A DNA stretch of 64,000 nucleotides from Pomphorhynchus laevis (GCA_012934845.2 WNNJ02002942.1:1-64000), one strand, 5' to 3'. Shown: positions 22,033 through 33,637, numbered from the stretch's first letter. Program-made: numbers and translations. Notes: generated by a model from the sequence alone, not told the origin.

Positions 22033-22783
22033 TTTGTAATTTAGTGAAATTGTAAGTGGATGCATATTCACAGTAGTCACATAAATAAACATGTACTATA
22101 AATGTTCAATTGATACAAGAACATTTTGTCCTTTTACCATCGAAAATACAATAAAGCTGTTTCTTTTTGTAATTTAGTGGACTTGTAAGTGGATGTATAT
22201 CCACAATAGCCACTTTAATAAAACTTACTTTAGTTACAAAGATAAATTTCAATGGCACTTACAATAAGTAAGAATTTCATATACGATTAATACCAATGAA
22301 CATCAGACAATGTCTCCTACTGTTTTAATATTGTTAATTTAATTAATTATTTAATTTATTTATTTTGATTTATATCGACATGATTCACCAAACAGGATCA
22401 TCAGCAAATAGTACTGGCTAATACTAGCGCGGTCACTAATATAATATCTGCCATCTTCATGAATTGACAGAAATATCGCAATTTAGGATCAACAAAAAAG
22501 GACCACCAATATATCAACAAACTCATGATTTACGGTATAGTGTTGATCACAATATCGAATTTAATTGTAAATATGTCTTGATGCAATCGGTATGAATTAT
22601 ACATCAAACTTCGACGTGCTTTTGGATTAATGGAATTAATTTATCGCAATTTCTACATACATCAGAACAAATAATCGTTATATAATATTTTTCAAATATT
22701 TTTATCATCAGTGTAGTAGCCACCAAATAATCAACAAAACGATAACTAATAGCCACTTTAATAAACATGTACTACAATTTAAG
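22033..22783. repeat. short dispersed repeats after the H element
   Basis: A phrase TGTAATTTAGTG...TTGTAAGTGGATG...ATTCACAGTAGTCAC occurs at about 22033-22090 and again, diverged, at about 22168-22212. A related end phrase, ATAGCCACTTTAATAAACAT, occurs near 22749. The rest of the 22000-22815 interval is AT-rich without coding signals. Confidence 0.5.
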
Positions 22784-22814
22784 CGAGTAGTTCTATCACT
22801 TTTAAATAAGACTG

Positions 22815-24900
22815 AGCTCACATCCACTCTCGATATTCTCTTGCCCTTCAAATATCACCCACACCGTCGCTTGCACCGTGCCCCATGGTTTGACATCCAA
22901 TGCCTACTCTCAAAGCGTCGACTCCGCCATGCTTTTCGAGTCTATCACGGCTCTTTCAGACGCGATTTCCGCTCGATCACTCCGTCTTTCCGTGATTCCT
23001 ATCTTGCTCTTCGCCGGTCTCATCTCAACCTACTACGTACCAAATGCAACTCCTTCTGGCAGCATAAAATCATCACTTCATTCAACTCTAAGACTCTCTG
23101 GCATACTTTTAACTCAATCCTGGCTCGTTCCTCTACGCCGTGCAACATCAATGCTAATGATTATTCGTCATTTCTCCAGACTAAAGTATCCACGCTGCTC
23201 TCTCACACCCCGGTCTCCATCCTATCCCACTCTGCCCAGTCTACTCTCATCCTTCCGGAACTCTTTCATCTTCTCCCTGTCTCACCTACAGAAGTATCAT
23301 CTGTCCTCATGTCCTTGCCCAACAAAACCTCACCTGCCGATCCCCTGCCTACCCACATATTAAAATCTATATGCTCATCGATATCCCCATTTCTCACAAC
23401 CTTGTTTAACTCGTCCATCCGCAGTCGTATCTTCCCTTCACACTGGAAATCCGCAATCGTTCGTCTCCTCCTTAAGAAACAATCGCTCAACCCCTACCTT
23501 CCTTCTAGCTATCGCCCCATTTCACTACTCCCTACTCTTTCAAAGCTCTTAGAACGCATCATCTTAATACAAATCAACGCTTATCTCTCATCATCCAATC
23601 TGTACCCTCCTTTCCAATCCGCTTTCCGCTCTAATTACTCGACAGAAATCGCATGCATAAAAGTGTACAACGACTTACTCATTTCTCGAGACAAGGCTCT
23701 ATATAGTGTTCTCATATCCCTCGACCTCTCCTCCGCATTCGACATTGTCAACCACTCCGTCCTCCTTTCTCGCCTTCGTTATGATTACGGCTTTTCTTCC
23801 TCCTCCGTAGCATGGTTCGCCTCATATCTATCCGACCGTTCCATTTCGCGTCTGTTCTAATTCATCATCCTCCCCTCCCATCCCTATTTTTTTGCGGGGT
23901 CACACAAGGTTCAGTCCTAGGTCCCTTGCTTTTCTCTCTTTTGCTTGGCGATCTCTCTCCATTTATCAAACCTTACTCCTTTAACGTCATGCAATACGCC
24001 GATGACATTATAATCTATGCTCATGCACCCGCACATCGCATACACGATATCGGCATTTCTACCTCCAACTGTCTTTCTTCTATCCACAAACGTCTCTCCA
24101 ATCTCCATCTCCTTCTAAACCCCGAAAAGTCCAAAATAATGTGGATCCTTCCCCGTAAACCAAACATATCTCCTTCCATTGTATCTTTGGCCTCATCAAT
24201 CATCCCTATAGTCCACAATCTCACTTTCTTAGGCTTCCATTTCGATGATCACCTTTCCCTTAAACCCTTCGTCCGTGACAAGGTCCGCTCGTCTAACTTA
24301 ATTCTCCGTGACATCCGCCGTATCCGCCCCCTTATCGACTTCCGTTCTTGTATGTCTCTTCTTTCATCGCTTCTTTTCCCTAAAATCGATTACTGCCTTA
24401 GCCTTTTCGCCAATTCTCCAAAATCCATCATCCTACCCCTACAACGAATAATCAACACCGCCGTTCGAGTGCTCTTTCGTCTCCGTCGCTTCGACCACAC
24501 ATCCACATATTTTGCCCAACTCTCCTGGCCCACCATCCACATCCGCATCAAACTCCGCCTTCTTCTCGTTACTTTTCGTCTCATCGCTGTCGGCTCCCCA
24601 TCGTTCATCAAACTTGCTTTCTTAGACGATACTCGCCCCACCTCGCTATCGCTTCGTTCCTGTAACACCCTCTTACTCCACGTTCCTAATTACTCCAACA
24701 ACTACGGTCTCCGATCCTTCCTCGTCGCCGCCTCACTCGCCTGGAATCAACTCCCTCTCGACGTCCGCCGCGCTCCCTCCTTTATCACATTCAAACACCT
24801 CCTCCGTTCACACCTTCTCGACACCTGATTCACAGTCTTGTTTTGTTGTGGTCATGTAAGCGTGCGCTGGCACGTATTTTGCCACGTTAAAATAAATCCT
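22815..24900 (+). mobile_element. L2-like LINE, family B copy 2: best-preserved reverse transcriptase
   Basis: Two overlapping frames, 22841-23860 and 23812-24828, carry the linker, RT and C-terminal region, with one frame change near 23850. In order: APWFDIQCLLSKRRLRHAF; SLPNKTSPADPLPTHILKSI; SYRPISLLPTLSKLLERIIL; FQSAFRSNYSTEIACIKVYN; VLISLDLSSAFDIVNHSVLL (motif A); TQGSVLGPLLFSLLLGDLS (motif B); QYADDIIIYAHAP (motif C, YADD); LTFLGFHFDDHLSLKPFVRD; and the tail VAASLAWNQLPLDVRRAPSF. The catalytic aspartates are present. The endonuclease and ORF1 are missing through 5' truncation. The 3' UTR is short and carries a stem-loop, CGTGC GCTG GCACG (24861-24874), then TTTTGCCACGTTAAAATAAA. The good preservation implies recent insertion. 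Confidence 0.9.
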
Positions 24901-25920
24901 TTTTTTAAGACATAACCGTCCATCGCAATTTCATTGGAAAATATTTGATGTTTTAACCAAGATTCATTGAAGGTCATTATAAGAGGACGTTTTTGTTGAA
25001 ACAAATGACGAATTTCATCGATATTATTTATTATACTACGCACATTAGAGTACATTAGTTTAGCCCTACTACATCGCGTTAAAGAATTGGAAACGCTGTC
25101 CGTTACAACATTATTAGCGTATGTGAACGAACTATTAGTACCTGACTGAAAGAACACGGATGCAATATTCATACCGGCACTACATCGCGGAGGGCATCCT
25201 GTTGGGGGATGTATGTAGTGCTGGCCAACGAATGTACAGACGCCTCCACATAACTTGAAAATTTTTAATCATTAAACCGTGTTCACCTACAGACACTCTT
25301 TTTGATAACTCTGTCTTATCGGCAGATAAACGATTATGATCATCGCGGTTGAAATATTTCAAAATGTGAATATCAAAGCATTTTAAATGGAAATAATGGC
25401 TGAAATAATGTCGACAGTATCAGACGAATTCAGAATGACCTTAAGCAACAAAGGACGATCATTATCCTTAAGTAATCGGCCTAATCTGAATGCCGCGCAA
25501 ATTTGTAAATCATTCAGACATGTATGTTGACAATCGCGGAGAACAACAGATAGAATTGAATGAACATGCGCTAGGTCGTCATCAAGTCCGCATTGGTTAT
25601 TAAGGGCTAAATATTCAATGACATTACTGATTATAATACATTTATGCCTGTCTCCATATTTCAAAGACTGATCAGCCCTAACTTTCTGCATAATATTTCC
25701 CTGAGTAACAGAGCGACGATCGGATTGACTTATCTGCTCTGTCTGTTGCTCTGTAATATCTATAAATCGATCATCTGATTCCGAATAATTCTTTGCAGAA
25801 CGATCCTCATTCAAGTTTAATTTATACGGTTCCTGAGCGCTAGGTGCATGCATGCTAGCTGTATGATATGATGTGATCGAATGTTGTTGTGGCGGAACAG
25901 TAGTGTTTGACATCGAGTAG
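24895..25920 (-). mobile_element. CR1-like LINE, 5' part: ORF1 and the start of the endonuclease
   Basis: Minus-strand frames: 25913-25383 (ORF1; polar N-terminus, then DRHKCIIISNVIEYLAL, GLDDDLAHVHSIL, CAAFRLGRLLKDNDRPLLLK, an ORF1 block also seen in the L2-like copies), 25362-25180 (end of ORF1; ILKYFNRDDHNRLSADKTEL) and 25172-24852 (endonuclease start; LMYSNVRSIINNIDEIRHLF, IMTFNESWLKH). The element breaks off where the poly-A-like tail of the L2-like copy begins near 24895. The conserved ORF1 block is probably an RNA-binding region; that is inference from family knowledge. It is the only CR1-like ORF1 in the window. Confidence 0.7.
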
Positions 25921-26086
25921 GTCGAATCCGAGTAGTGCTGCTATGTCACATATATCAGCAATTCTCTAACTAACAAACTTAAGAGGATATCCTACAAATA
26001 TAATGCAGACTCGAGCGTGTACCATATACGTGGCGCTAACCTTTGTTGAATTCTTAAACGAAAACCTCTAAAAGAATGTAAAAGTG

Positions 26087-26330
26087 TGGTATAGCTATCC
26101 CGTGCACCAATTGTACTAAAATGTATATTGGTCAAACAAAGCAGGGATTAGTGAAAAGATTATATCAACACCAAAATCTTTAAAACGACACCACACGTCT
26201 TCCGCTATCTTCAACCATTTCACAAATACCGACCATATATTTCAATTTAACAGGACTATTACATAAGGCAAAATATTTATATCGTAGACTAGTAATAGAT
26301 TCCTCATTAATCAATAATAATACAAATTTA
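26087..26330 (+). mobile_element. orphan GIY-YIG endonuclease fragment of a Penelope-like element
   Basis: The plus strand encodes CGIAIPCTNCTKMYIGQTKQ, then GLVKRLYQH and, in shifted frames, HHTSSAIFNHFTNTDHIF and YRRLVIDSSLINNN. This matches the PLE GIY-YIG domain: a CxxC pair, YIGQT, an R...H step, the SA...H...TGH-like block and the final RL..ES.I. No RT lies beside it. The fragment abuts the 3' end of the minus-strand L2-like LINE at about 26335. It is inactive and cannot be tied to either PLE family here. Confidence 0.7.
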
Positions 26331-26391
26331 TTTAATGTGGCAAATGCGTACAAGCTGTACGCTTACAAGTCCACAAACAAAAATGAGAAAG

Positions 26392-29286
26392 TCAAGCAGA
26401 TAAATTGTTAAAATGGGATCGGATTTGTCGTTTGAAGCACTGCAGGGAAGTTGATTGGCGTATATGAATGGGCAGATGATTCCACGATAGAGGAGCAGCC
26501 ACCAGGAAGGAGCGGAGTCCAAAGGAGGTAGAGTAGTTTGGGACATGTAAAAGAAGGGAATTACAGGAACGCAAGGAACAGTAAACAGGACGGGAATTAT
26601 CAAGAAAAGGAAGGTTGAGAAATGAAGGTGTATGAAAAGTTACAAGGCGGAAAGCAACGATAAGACGAATTTGAACACGACAATAAATTGTAGGCAAATC
26701 GAGAGAAGCAAGATGATAGGATGTATGATCAAAACGACGAAGACGGAGGAGAATTCGGACAGCTGCGTTGACGATGCGTTGTAGGGGAAGAAGAGTGGAT
26801 TTAGGTGAGTTGGAAAATAGACTAAGACAATAATCGAGTCTAGAAAAAAGGAGAGATGATATGAGAGTCATACAAGAAGGGAAATCGATCAATCTACGAA
26901 CTTGACGGAGGTTGCGGAGTATCAAGGTAGATGATCGTACTTTATCTCTAACGAAAGGTTTAAGTGAAAGTCGGTTGTCAAAATGGAAGCCTAGGAAAAC
27001 GAGATTATCAACGATAGGAAGAATTGTAGAATTTAATGATACGGAGGGAGGTTCGAAGCCGAGGCGTCGATGTAGGATCCACATAATTTTGGATTTAGCA
27101 GGATTCAGAGAAAGGCGAAGGGAAGAAAGATGATTGGAAATTAAGACAAGACAGTCCGAAGCGGAAATACTAAGATCGTGAATACGATAAATAGGTGCAT
27201 GAGCATAGATGAGAATGTCATCAGCATATTGCATAACATGGAAGTTAAATTTATGAGAAATCGAAGACAAATCACCAAGAAGAAGAGAGAAAAGTATAGG
27301 GCCTAATACGGAGCCTTGTGGAACACCGGACGGAATGGACGAAGGATGGGAGAGAGAAGAGTTAGAATATACGCGAAATGTACGGTTTGATAGATATGAA
27401 GAAAACCATGATACAGTGAGTAAAGAGAAGCCATAATCATGACGAAGGCGATGGAGAAGAATCGAGTGATCGACGATGTCAAAAGCAGACGATAGATCAA
27501 GAGAAACTATGACACTACATAATTTATGATCGCGCGATATGAGTAAGTCGTTATAAACTTTAAGACAGGCAATTTCGGTAGAGTAATTAGAGCGAAAAGC
27601 GGCTTGGAAGGGAGGAAATAAGTTAGAGGAATAGAGATATGTATTAACTTGCTTAAGAACGAGACGCTCAAGGAGTTTAGAGAGGGTTGGGAGAAGTGAA
27701 ATAGGACGGTACGGAGTCGAGAGATTGCTTTTTGATGAGAGGACGAACAGTGGCGCATTTCCAGATGGAAGGAAATGTACAGCTACGGATGGACGAGTTG
27801 AACAATGTGGTTAGGAAGGGTAAGATAAAGGAGCAGATATTTTTAAGCAAGTGAGTGGGAATTGGGTCAGAAGGAGAGGTTTTATTAGGTAATGACAGCA
27901 GAACCGAAGAAACTTCATCAGACGAAACGGGAAGAAGGTGGAATAGTTCTGGGAGGAAAGTATTTAAAGAGAAGAGTGGGTACAAGGGGGCTATGGGTAG
28001 TAGGGAAAGTAAATTAGATAGTTTAGTTTGTAGATAAGAAGAAAATTCATCAGGATTCATATTACAAGGGGTAGATGATCGTGAAAGAATTGAGTTTAAG
28101 ATTTTCCAATGAGATTTAGAGTTGGAAGATGACTCGAGTTGATTTCGCCAAAAGAGAGTACGTTCAGTACGTATAAGAATGAGATGTGAACGGCGTTGAG
28201 AAAAGTAGGAATCACGAAGATTTGGAGGGAGTGAGTTGGGTGAACGTTTAAGAAAGCGTTTATACATACGAAAAGTGTGACGGAGTCGACGCTTAGAAAG
28301 ACTACAGTCAGAATCGAACCAGGGAGCATGGCGCAAGTGCTGGGAACGTCGAAGTCGACTAGGCAGAAGGTTATTGAGGATCGACGTAAGTTCAGAATGA
28401 AACAGAATGCAGAGATCATCGGGAGAGAGATAGTTAAGAGGAAGTGAAAAAAGTGAAGAATTGAGTAAGGCTGTGCAGAGAACAGGGATATCGAGAAGCT
28501 TCCAAGGTCGACTTGGTGTAGATAAAGGTAAAGGCGGAGAAGGAGGATGGGGACGAGTAAGAGTAAGAGTGACAAGGAAATGATCGGACAAACCAGGATC
28601 AGTAATTGACAAGGAGGTATAGTCATTGAAGCAGTTAGGAACAGCAATGATGTCGAGAGCACCGCCGAGAATATGAGTTGGGCTTGTTGAAAGTAATTTA
28701 TAGTTAAAATCAGAAAAAAAATATTAGTTAAAGTGATAGAGTCAGAGTCAGACGGGCGATCAAGACGAATGTTAAAGTCACCGAGAACAAAATAAGGAGT
28801 ATAAGACAATGAACAGTGAGACATTAGATCTGCAAGGTCGTTAAAGAAGATACGTGATGGGGCAACTGAACCTGGACGGTATTCAATCACAAGTTCCAGA
28901 GGGAAAGGCGTTGATAATCTGCATATGAGTAATTCGAACGAAGTGTAACGGATGTTAACGTTGATTTTACGTAAAGACATTGGGTGACGAGCAATGGCAA
29001 CAATACCGCCATGGTTAGACGCAGTAGATGTATGAGATGTAATTTGACGAGCTGATTCAACTAGAGAACAACCAGAGCGACATAGACGACGAATAGCAAG
29101 ATCGTCGGAGTCAGAGTGCCAGGATTCGGTAATGCAGATAATATCGATAGATAATTGATCGAAGATATCGAGAAGCATATCAGCTTTATGAAGAATGGAG
29201 CGAGTATTGAATAGACTAAGACGAAAAGTATGCTTAGGAGCGAGATCGACTAGCGAAGAAGACAACGGGGAGAGATGGGACGCCAT
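26392..29286 (-). pseudogene. L2-like ORF2: apurinic endonuclease and reverse transcriptase
   Basis: Starting at the Met encoded at 29286, the endonuclease reads FRLSLFNTRSILHKADMLLD, DIICITESWHSDS, NHGGIVAIARHP, VIEYRPGSVAPSRIFFNDL, VLGDFNIRLDRPSDSDS and, in a shifted frame, DPGLSDHFLVTLTL. The RT follows: APWFDSDCSLSKRRLRHTF, LPNKTSPSDPIPTHLLKNIC, SNYSTEIACLKVYNDLLIS-like text, DLSSAFDIVDHSILL, GVPQGSVLGPILFSLLLGDL, and QYADDILIYAHAPIYRIHD (YADD intact) in the long frame 27270-26392. That frame ends with SFLVAAPLSWNHLPIHIRQS. Several frame changes lie between the endonuclease and motif C. In life this protein would nick DNA and prime reverse transcription of its own RNA. Confidence 0.85.
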
Positions 29287-29503
29287 CGAATTTTTGGCCT
29301 TGTGTGAAGAACGTGAAAATTTCCGTTGATTTTACGTATAGATAAGGATGACTCGCCGTTTGTTTCACGTCGATGTTTTTCAATGCGAGCTAAATTGAGC
29401 TGGGCAATATCAGAAGGGGAGCGGTCAGGAAAGATACGGCAAGTAGAGGAAGTGGTAAGAAGTTTAAAAGTTGGGAGAGTACCGAAGAGGCATGTGAACT
29501 ATG

Positions 29504-30545
29504 TCAGAAAACGATTTTTAAGAGTGGAGGACTGAGCTGATTGGATTTAGTGAATTTGTTTAAACGAATAAAGGATACAGGAGCGATATTATTGAAGAGT
29601 GATGGGTTATCATCAGGTAGAATGGTTGCTAGGATAGACCTGAAAGCAGATACATCATCATCAAGGCGAGATTGTGGAGAATCAGATTCGGAAAGCTTTA
29701 AGTTTGATATGATTATACAGCGATCGCGCGAAGGAAAACGATTTCGTGTAAGTGGTGGACGGACAGAGCTTGTAGGAGTCGGGGTAGATGAGCAGATAGA
29801 AGTGGAAATGACAGGGGTGCTTGATAGAGAATTAATATTGGTTGGAGCAAGTGTGACAGGAGCGGGGTGTTGAATCGATTGATCAGAGATGTGACTGGAG
29901 ATTATTTTAAATGAAGGTTGTAAATTATTCGGAAGTGTTACGTGGGAGGTAGAGTAAGGAGAATTAAGATAGGTTGGGGCATGAGTGAAAGGAGTGGAGT
30001 GTTGAATCACTTGATCAGAAATGTTACTGGAAATGATTTTGATGGAAGGATGTAAATTATTGAGAAGTGATACAGGGAGTTCGAGTAAGGAGGACGTGAT
30101 GAGAATAAAGAAGTTTGAGATTTATTTAGATTGAGGGAGGAATATGGAAAGAGGAGGTACGAGATGAAAAGCTTTACCGTTAGCATTGTTAGAATGAGAA
30201 AGATTAATGGAAGTTTTGTACGTAGTTTAACGAGGAGTGTGTGAGAGAGTAGATTCAATAATGGGATTATAAGATGCGAAGTCAGGTGTTGATGTGAGGG
30301 AAACATCTAAAACAGCATTGGTTTGAGTGGTCGTGTGTGATACAGGAGTAGAGGAGCAGGATAACTGTAGTAGTCGTACTGATGTACAAAAACCGCAAGT
30401 GAAATGTTTACGTTTATACACCGAGTGGTCGGATATTTTAACACGAACAAGTGTCCATACATCGCAATCTTTAGAATCGCATCCAACTTCAAAGCTGATA
30501 TAACCATCATTGCATTCCGATGTGGAAGATTCTTGATCAGGAACA
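29504..30545 (-). pseudogene. L2-like ORF1 with a PHD-like zinc finger
   Basis: Near the 5' end (about 30540-30390) the minus strand encodes a cysteine-rich segment, FEVGCDSKDCDVWTLV followed by HFTCGFC, with the C..C-W-C..C spacing of a PHD-like finger. The centre is low-complexity Ser/Thr/Pro-rich text. The C-terminal half (about 29750-29504) holds SRDRCIIISNLKLSESDSP, RLDDDVSAFRSILATILPDD and SFIRLNKFTKSNQLSPPLLK, a block shared with 41568-41317 and 63472-63026. The finger may bind the element's RNA or protein partners; that is inference. Frame changes interrupt the finger region. Confidence 0.65.
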
Positions 30546-30620
30546 GGGATCTGATATCGCGCTTATTTAGGCATGATCTTTTATCGATAGATTGAGCTCA
30601 ATCCGCGAGCGTAGCGAGCG

Positions 30621-30780
30621 GAACTGACAGGAATAATCTGGAACTGACAGGAATAATCTGGAACTGACAGGAATAATCTGGAACTGACAGGAATAATCTG
30701 GAACTGACAGGAATAATCTGGAACTGACAGGAATAATCTGGAACTGACAGGAATAATCTGGAACTGACAGGAATAATCTG
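30621..30780. repeat. minisatellite: eight perfect copies of a 20-bp unit
   Basis: The unit GAACTGACAGGAATAATCTG occurs eight times head to tail without a single difference. A short phrase, GCGAGCGTAGCGAGCG, precedes it. Perfect identity means recent expansion. It sits just upstream of the 5' end of the minus-strand L2-like LINE. With no spacers it is not a CRISPR array, and the open frames across it are a by-product of the period. Confidence 0.98.
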
Positions 30781-31047
30781 GAATGTGTATATTAATCTCC
30801 CAAACTTTTTTAGGATAAAATACAAACGACACGATATTCTTTTTCTTCGCGTTTTCCCGATAAATCTAATTGGAGTTTAAAAATTTCTACAAATTATTGC
30901 TAGAACTATAAAGAATAAACTCAGGTAGGTGCAAAGATGATCAACATCATCAAAGGGTTTCCTGATCCGGATTCCCGAGTCTTCGTTTCAATGTTATGAT
31001 TTGGTTTAATTTAATTTCTAACGTTTATCTAATGTATAAATTTCAGA

Positions 31048-31075
31048 TTGAAAAGGGCTGGACGAACAGCCGAAA
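31048..31075 (+). other. stem-loop followed by GAAATATT, hammerhead-core-like remnant
   Basis: TTGAAAAG precedes the stem GGCTG (31056-31060) / CAGCC (31067-31071), directly followed by GAAA (31072-31075) and TATTTAATTAAA. The arrangement parallels 60223-60260, where the first part reads CTGAAGA. The surrounding 30790-31200 is otherwise unassigned AT-rich sequence. Confidence 0.35.
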
Positions 31076-31209
31076 TATTTAATTAAAATTCAAGAGTTTT
31101 AATTCTCGAGGTTGGTTCGCCAAAAAATATTTTGACCCGAATGCGATATTATTCAATAATGCTAAATGAAAAAATAAATAATTATATAATTATAAATTAT
31201 ATTTCGACC

Positions 31210-31720
31210 GCTATCCCTCACCTTAAATATCAGCGGGGCCAAATCATGCTAATGATGTATTTCCTCTGATGAAATTTAATTATCTAGTATTTTATTCTAA
31301 TACAAAGTATATTATTTATGCATCCAACAAAATTTTCTACCTAAGTGTTTAAATGTATTTTTAATAATATTTTTTGATTAATAAAATTAAAAATAAAGAT
31401 AAATAATTTTAAATAAAAGATAATTATATAAAATTTGTTACAACAACATTTATTAACATTTATTTAGTAAAATATATAATAAAAATCAAATGTTATGACT
31501 TGAATAATATACGATATATCAGAATAACGATTATAGATAATTATGAGGAACTGCTATGTTGTTAAGTTTCATCTCCTGTTTTGAACCAACATAGCAGCAA
31601 GTCCGAATACACGCTAATGACTAGTGATTATCTAGTGTATCAGAGTATATTAGATCTAATAATATATATAATATTATATCTAATAATACAGAGTATATTA
31701 TTTATTATCCTAGCAAAATA
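31210..31720 (-). mobile_element. two reversed family H terminal fragments
   Basis: Reversed copies of the H 3' block lie at about 31228-31330 (CAGCGGGGCCAAATCATGCT, then TATTTCCTCTGATGAAATTT) and about 31520-31660. In the second, the long stem is perfect over 11 bp on the minus strand (CTGCTATGTTG with CAACATAGCAG), although the core words next to it have decayed. No coding sequence accompanies them. Confidence 0.55.
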
Positions 31721-32214
31721 TTTTACGCCTAAGAGTTAAAATTTATTTTGTTGATTTATATATTTTACTATTTTCTGTTTGATGATATTTTTATAGTAAC
31801 CTAGTTTAAAATATGTATCTATTAAATTATTTAAATGATTTTGAAAAAAAAAACCAATATCGTTACAAATTGTTGAATTTTTAAAATTTCAAATTACTCC
31901 TTACCGGTCTGACACTTTTCGAAACAGATTTTTTGTAACGTTAGTGATCAGTGTCGGCGCCCTGATTATCAACTGAGTTCTAACGTCTGCGCAAATGATT
32001 TTGTTTAGATAGTCTGGTTCACAATGATATTTGTACATTTGTTTGCATACATGTTTATGATTAAAGCATAGAGCAGTATAACATCTTTACATTTTTCAGA
32101 TTAATGACATGTAATTATTTTATGTAAATATAATTATTTTATAATTCTTCGCAAGATGCAAATATATTTTGATACTTTTATCAGTTCGCCATTATTTCGT
32201 ACGTGTTCATGATG
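31721..32214. other. AT-rich spacer, nothing recognised
   Basis: AT-rich sequence between the H fragments and the L2-like fragments. A less AT-rich patch near 31905-32000 has no recognisable frame. Confidence 0.4.
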
Positions 32215-32840
32215 TACTCACTAGTTCTTACTCAACCGCAGCTTGCGTTCCACATTCGTATCCAACTCCGCTTGGCCCACCAGGCATAGTTGGTCCACAA
32301 CTTTGCCTTCCACCTCTAGCCCACCATCAGGACCACAACTCTCCTGGTCCACCAACCACATCTAACTCCGTCTTCTTCTCGTCACTTTTCGTCTAATCGC
32401 TGTCGGCTCCCCATCATTCAACAACCTCCCTTTCTTAGACAACACTCGCATACCTCTCTCTATCGCTGCGTTCATGTCATTCCCTCTTACTCCACATCCC
32501 CAATTACTCTAACAACTAAGCTCTCCGATCCTTCCTTGTCGCTGCCCCCTCGCCTAAAATCAGCTCCCTCTCGACGTCCGCCGCGCTCCCTCTTTTATCA
32601 CATTCAAATACCGCCTCCGTTCCCACCTTCTCGACACATGATTTAGACTTGTGTTTGTTTTTCTTCGTAAAATCATTTTTCTTTAATAACAAGTACGGTC
32701 TCCGATCCTTCCTCTTCGCCGCTCCTCACCCGGAATCATCTCCTCTCGACGTCCCCCCGCTCCCTCTTTTATCACATTCAAATATTGCCTCGGTTCCCAA
32801 AGAGCTACCTGCTCTTTTATATTCTCCATCACATCGGTAA
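32215..32840 (+). mobile_element. L2-like LINE C-terminal fragment, scrambled and partly duplicated
   Basis: Two successive versions of the same 3' coding segment are present. 32240-32640 holds LLLVTFRLIAVGSPSF-like text and ends QLPLDVRRAPSFITFKYRLR. 32683-32800 repeats the last part (NKYGLRSFLFAAPHP, then SPLDV). Within 32250-32370, pieces of CTCCTGGCCCACCATCCACA occur three times in altered form, so this copy has undergone local duplications. No RT core is present. Confidence 0.7.
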
Positions 32841-32889
32841 GCAGGCGAATTAAAATTTGGCGCTGCATCTATTCATCTGATGATGTTCA

Positions 32890-33105
32890 GGTACCCTAAC
32901 AAGACATAGATACCGTATGTCGTTGGATCAATCGTGTATGCTGGAAATTAACAAAAGCAGATGTGCATTCATGCATATTTTCAAAAGCAAGCTTCCAGTT
33001 GATACATGTTTTTGGCTCAACGGCGTCGAAATTAATCGTGTTTTTAGGTATAAGGACCTCGATGTTAGGATAAGCTCTGATCTATCCTCACAAATGAACA
33101 CTTGA
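32890..33105 (+). mobile_element. CR1-like LINE fragment after the RT catalytic motif
   Basis: The frame 32917-33105 encodes LEINKSRCAFMHIFKSKLPV and FRYKDLDVRISSDLSSQMNT, matching the segment that follows YADD in CR1-like elements (N..KC..M.F, YKDLGV.I). It is too short to assign a subfamily. Confidence 0.55.
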
Positions 33106-33136
33106 ACAGAGACACTTCTATGGTTATTATACGATC

Positions 33137-33359
33137 TATATTGGATTAATGCTTTGTTGAGACATGCCTGTAATTTATTTAATTGTTTGTGATAGCACCT
33201 ATTAACGATCTTCTTGCATAACTGTTGGTGGCAGAATAATAATCTAGTTTTACTTTTTTCAGGGTGGTCGTTTACTAAAAACCTAGATCGTAAACCTGGG
33301 TAGTTGTCAATATCAACTGCATATGTTAGAAATTTTGTTTCTGTTTCGTTTAATGGCAC
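33137..33359 (-). other. unrecognised coding-like repeat
   Basis: The minus strand encodes KFLTYAVDIDNYPGLRSRFL, then VNDHPEKSKTRLLFCHQQLC in one frame. A diverged relative of the central part (HDHLEESKTPR) is encoded on the minus strand near 34655-34745. Conservation at protein level in two places suggests an unidentified repeat-encoded protein. I cannot name it. Confidence 0.3.
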
Positions 33360-33528
33360 CCTTCATTAATTTAAGGTAATGCACCGCTTCCGATTAATCA
33401 TAGATGAAGTGTTTATTCACATATGCAGTGTTTATTTCGGTTATGGTTTCTTTGACTCAGAAACATACAACGGAGAAGCGATATTCTTTCGATATTTAGT
33501 AACTGTAGGATAAACTTTAGCAATTAAA

Positions 33529-33637
33529 AGAGTAAACTACGAAAATTGTATTAAGCATCATCGATACAAGAGTAAAGCATCATCGATACAAGAGATATAA
33601 GAGTAAACTACGAAAATTGTATTAAGCATCATCGATA
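33529..33637. repeat. local tandem duplication
   Basis: AGAGTAAACTACGAAAATTG and the following bases through CATCGATA (33529-33566) recur at 33600-33637. A shorter partial copy (AGAGTAAAGCATCATCGATA) lies between them. The copies are nearly identical, so the event is recent. Confidence 0.85.

Larger units (their letters stand above)
26335..30600 (-). mobile_element. L2-like LINE, family B copy 3: nearly full length
   Basis: This minus-strand copy contains ORF1 (about 30545-29504), endonuclease and RT in order, about 4.2 kb in all. Its 3' end carries the stem-loop GCGTACA AGC TGTACGC (26346-26362 on the plus strand) and a tail matching that of the plus-strand copy at 58860-60200, its closest subfamily. 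The 5' end lies next to a perfect 20-bp minisatellite. Frames are interrupted at several points, so it is dead, but all domains are recognisable. It gives the family architecture: PHD-like finger plus conserved block in ORF1, then apurinic endonuclease and RT in ORF2. Confidence 0.88.

Noticed and set aside
23266-24668. Arg-rich minus-strand frames in the L2-like copy
   Set aside because: Antisense shadows of the RT frame; equivalent shadows occur in every L2-like copy.
25180-25362. Separate small gene with a Trp-rich end
   Set aside because: It reads on from the CR1-like ORF1 and is best taken as its C-terminal part.
30621-30780. CRISPR array
   Set aside because: Units are contiguous with no spacers, and the context is eukaryotic.
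30581-30832. Open frames with a perfectly repeating peptide
   Set aside because: By-product of the 20-bp minisatellite; no protein is implied.
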